Source: a virus. From it: DNA of 20,736 nt. Where the stretch lies: positions 1 to 20,736 of the IMG/VR virus record IMGVR_UViG_3300037963_001909. The stretch is one strand, 5' to 3'. The notes under the pieces are model-generated. The model saw only the letters and a list, made by a program, of their open reading frames with translations. It ran no database searches and had not been told where the DNA came from. Positions 19,616 to 20,736 of the stretch are shown here, piece after piece. How positions within the stretch are numbered: the stretch's first letter is position 1; each line of letters starts with the position of its first letter. The position numbers and the translations under genes were made by a program.

Positions 19616-20736
19616 TTGATTTAAGAGTTTCGATTTCAGATTTAAGATCTTTGATTGCCTGTACAAGGACAGGAATGAGTTGCCCGTAGGCAGCTTCAAG
19701 TCGGTCAGGATTAGAATCCATAACCATCTTCAGGTATTCAGCATCAGAGGTAGACTGGGCAGCTTGCAGATCTTGAGCAATAAAACCAGCATCGTAAGTA
19801 CCATCTTTACCGTTACCATCACGGGTGTCCCATTTAAATTTAACGGGACGGAGAGTATCAATAAAGTCAAGACCCAAAGGCAGGTCTTCTACTTCAGTCT
19901 TGTCACGACCATCAGACAGGCTGCTAATGGTTTGGGTGTTACAACGCAGCGTTGAAATGCTGTTGTTACCAAGAGTGACTTCTTCGTTAGCAGTGTTAGA
20001 ACTCGGAGTTGCGCTCTTGCCAATAACAATTAGATTGTAACCAGTCGTTATACTTGATCCAGCACTCCAGCCAATTAAAGTGTTGTCATAACCAGAAGTA
20101 ACGTCTTCACCAGCATGATTACCGACAGCAACATTATATCGGTTAGTAGTCGCAGGAGAATCTCCCATAAGGGCTTGATAGCCAATAGCAACGTTGCCAT
20201 CACCTAATGCATAGTATCCAGCGTAATCACCTATGTAGCAATTAACACTGTGCGTAGTATTTGAATAACCAGTTTTATAACCGATAAAAACGTTGCTACC
20301 GCCAGTCGTGTTGGATTCTCCAGAGGATCTGCCTAAAGCTGTGTTATAGGTACCAGTAGTGGTTTGTTTAAGTGCATCAGTACCGATTGCTACGTTGTTA
20401 CTAGCGGTAGTAGCAAGCTCCATGGCGTCACTACCCATTACAACGTTGCCACTACCAGTGGTAAGAGTAGGCATTGACTGCCTACCAACAGCAGTGTTGT
20501 AATTGCCCTCAGTTACTGAGCCGCCAGAATTGTGACCTACAAACGTATTTTCAAATCCTGTAGTTACTGCATCTCCAGTTTTCCAACCTATAAATGTATT
20601 AGAAGAACCGGTAGTAACTAATTTACCAGCTTCATAACCAATGGCTGTGTTGTTAGATGCAGTGCTGCTTCCACTCTGGCCTTGAAGAGCAAAATAACCA
20701 AAGGCTACGTTGTTAGAACCTGTTTGATAGCTAGCA
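19608..20736 (-). CDS. Tail fibre with beta-helix repeats and S74 chaperone domain (5' end missing)
   Basis: The frame is open to the window edge, giving 375 residues without a start. The upstream part is a series of about 20-30-residue repeats of the form N-x-(V/T)-x-(I/V/F)-G-x-x-(A/S)-G...TTG, e.g. NTAVGRQS, NVVMGSDAME, NVAIGTDALK, NTALGRSSGE, NVFIGYKTGY, NTLIGWSAGS. This is typical of trimeric left-handed beta-roll or helix fibres. The last 115 residues form a peptidase S74 intramolecular chaperone: SLSDGRDKTEV (Ser/Lys dyad), LDFIDTLRPVKFKWD, YDAGFIAQDLQ, then a coiled-coil end. S74 domains assist trimer folding and cut themselves off. It probably recognises the host surface. Confidence 0.9.
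   Translation of the reverse strand, partial: ASYQTGSNNVAFGYFALQGQSGSSTASNNTAIGYEAGKLVTTGSSNTFIGWKTGDAVTTGFENTFVGHNSGGSVTEGNYNTAVGRQSMPTLTTGSGNVVMGSDAMELATTASNNVAIGTDALKQTTTGTYNTALGRSSGESNTTGGSNVFIGYKTGYSNTTHSVNCYIGDYAGYYALGDGNVAIGYQALMGDSPATTNRYNVAVGNHAGEDVTSGYDNTLIGWSAGSSITTGYNLIVIGKSATPSSNTANEEVTLGNNSISTLRCNTQTISSLSDGRDKTEVEDLPLGLDFIDTLRPVKFKWDTRDGNGKDGTYDAGFIAQDLQAAQSTSDAEYLKMVMDSNPDRLEAAYGQLIPVLVQAIKDLKSEIETLKSNV

Noticed and set aside
19373-19699. Longer start for the 80-residue gene after the fibre
   Set aside because: The extra 28 codons overlap the conserved end of the S74 domain in another frame and read as low-complexity Leu/Lys/Ser.
1-20736. CRISPR arrays, insertion sequences, tRNA genes, integrase
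   Set aside because: I looked for spaced direct repeats, transposase motifs, cloverleaf folds and tyrosine or serine recombinase motifs and saw none in this window.

Overview
This window is part of a T7-like podovirus genome, most likely a cyanophage. Every gene I can support is on the minus strand, so transcription runs from high to low coordinates. The T7-type signature is clear: single-subunit RNA polymerase, gp2.5-like ssDNA-binding protein, gp3-like endonuclease, gp4-like primase/helicase, gp5-like DNA polymerase, gp6-like exonuclease, and a gp18/gp19-like terminase pair. A cyanobacterial host is inferred from an NblA-like gene, a ribonucleotide reductase next to a MazG-type gene, and small proteins that look to me like ones common in marine cyanophages. 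No database search was possible.

Layout in transcription order. (1) 20736-17551, end of the late region: a tail fibre with a C-terminal S74 chaperone domain (its 5' part lies outside the window), two small ORFs, a proline-rich membrane-anchored protein, a holin-like protein, two exported proteins with overlapping genes, and a small terminase candidate. (2) 17554-13894: a small basic protein, an HNH endonuclease, two very basic low-complexity proteins, and the large terminase. (3) 13893-13104, the junction between the right end (terminase) and the left end (early genes) of a T7-like genome: a promoter-like 19-mer, a purine-rich run, a strong hairpin terminator, a tiny CxxC/CxxC protein gene, and a GC-rich patch with repeated GTCCAG motifs. 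Finding both genome ends joined suggests a circularly closed assembly, a concatemer, or a permuted presentation. (4) 13103-9843: twelve small early genes, mostly of unknown function and mostly coupled by ATGA-type overlaps, ending with a ribbon-helix-helix-like protein and a classic rho-independent terminator. (5) 9842-8780: a 256-bp structured intergenic region, then four small genes leading into the RNA polymerase. (6) 8796-784: RNA polymerase, SSB, winged-helix protein, endonuclease I, primase/helicase, a DNA polymerase split over two reading frames, a LAGLIDADG ORF, and the 5'-3' exonuclease. (7) 869-1: NblA-like protein, DUF3310 (T7 gp1.7-like), MazG-like protein, and the start of a ribonucleotide reductase, which together suggest host phycobilisome turnover and nucleotide supply.

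The most useful observations are these. An exact 19-bp sequence occurs inside the RNA polymerase gene and just after the terminase gene, each followed by a G-rich start like that of T7 promoters. The DNA polymerase is split at the exonuclease/polymerase boundary. One small gene lacks any normal start codon and follows a possible +1 frameshift site. Several genes of 28-59 codons are documented that are short enough to be missed by length cut-offs.
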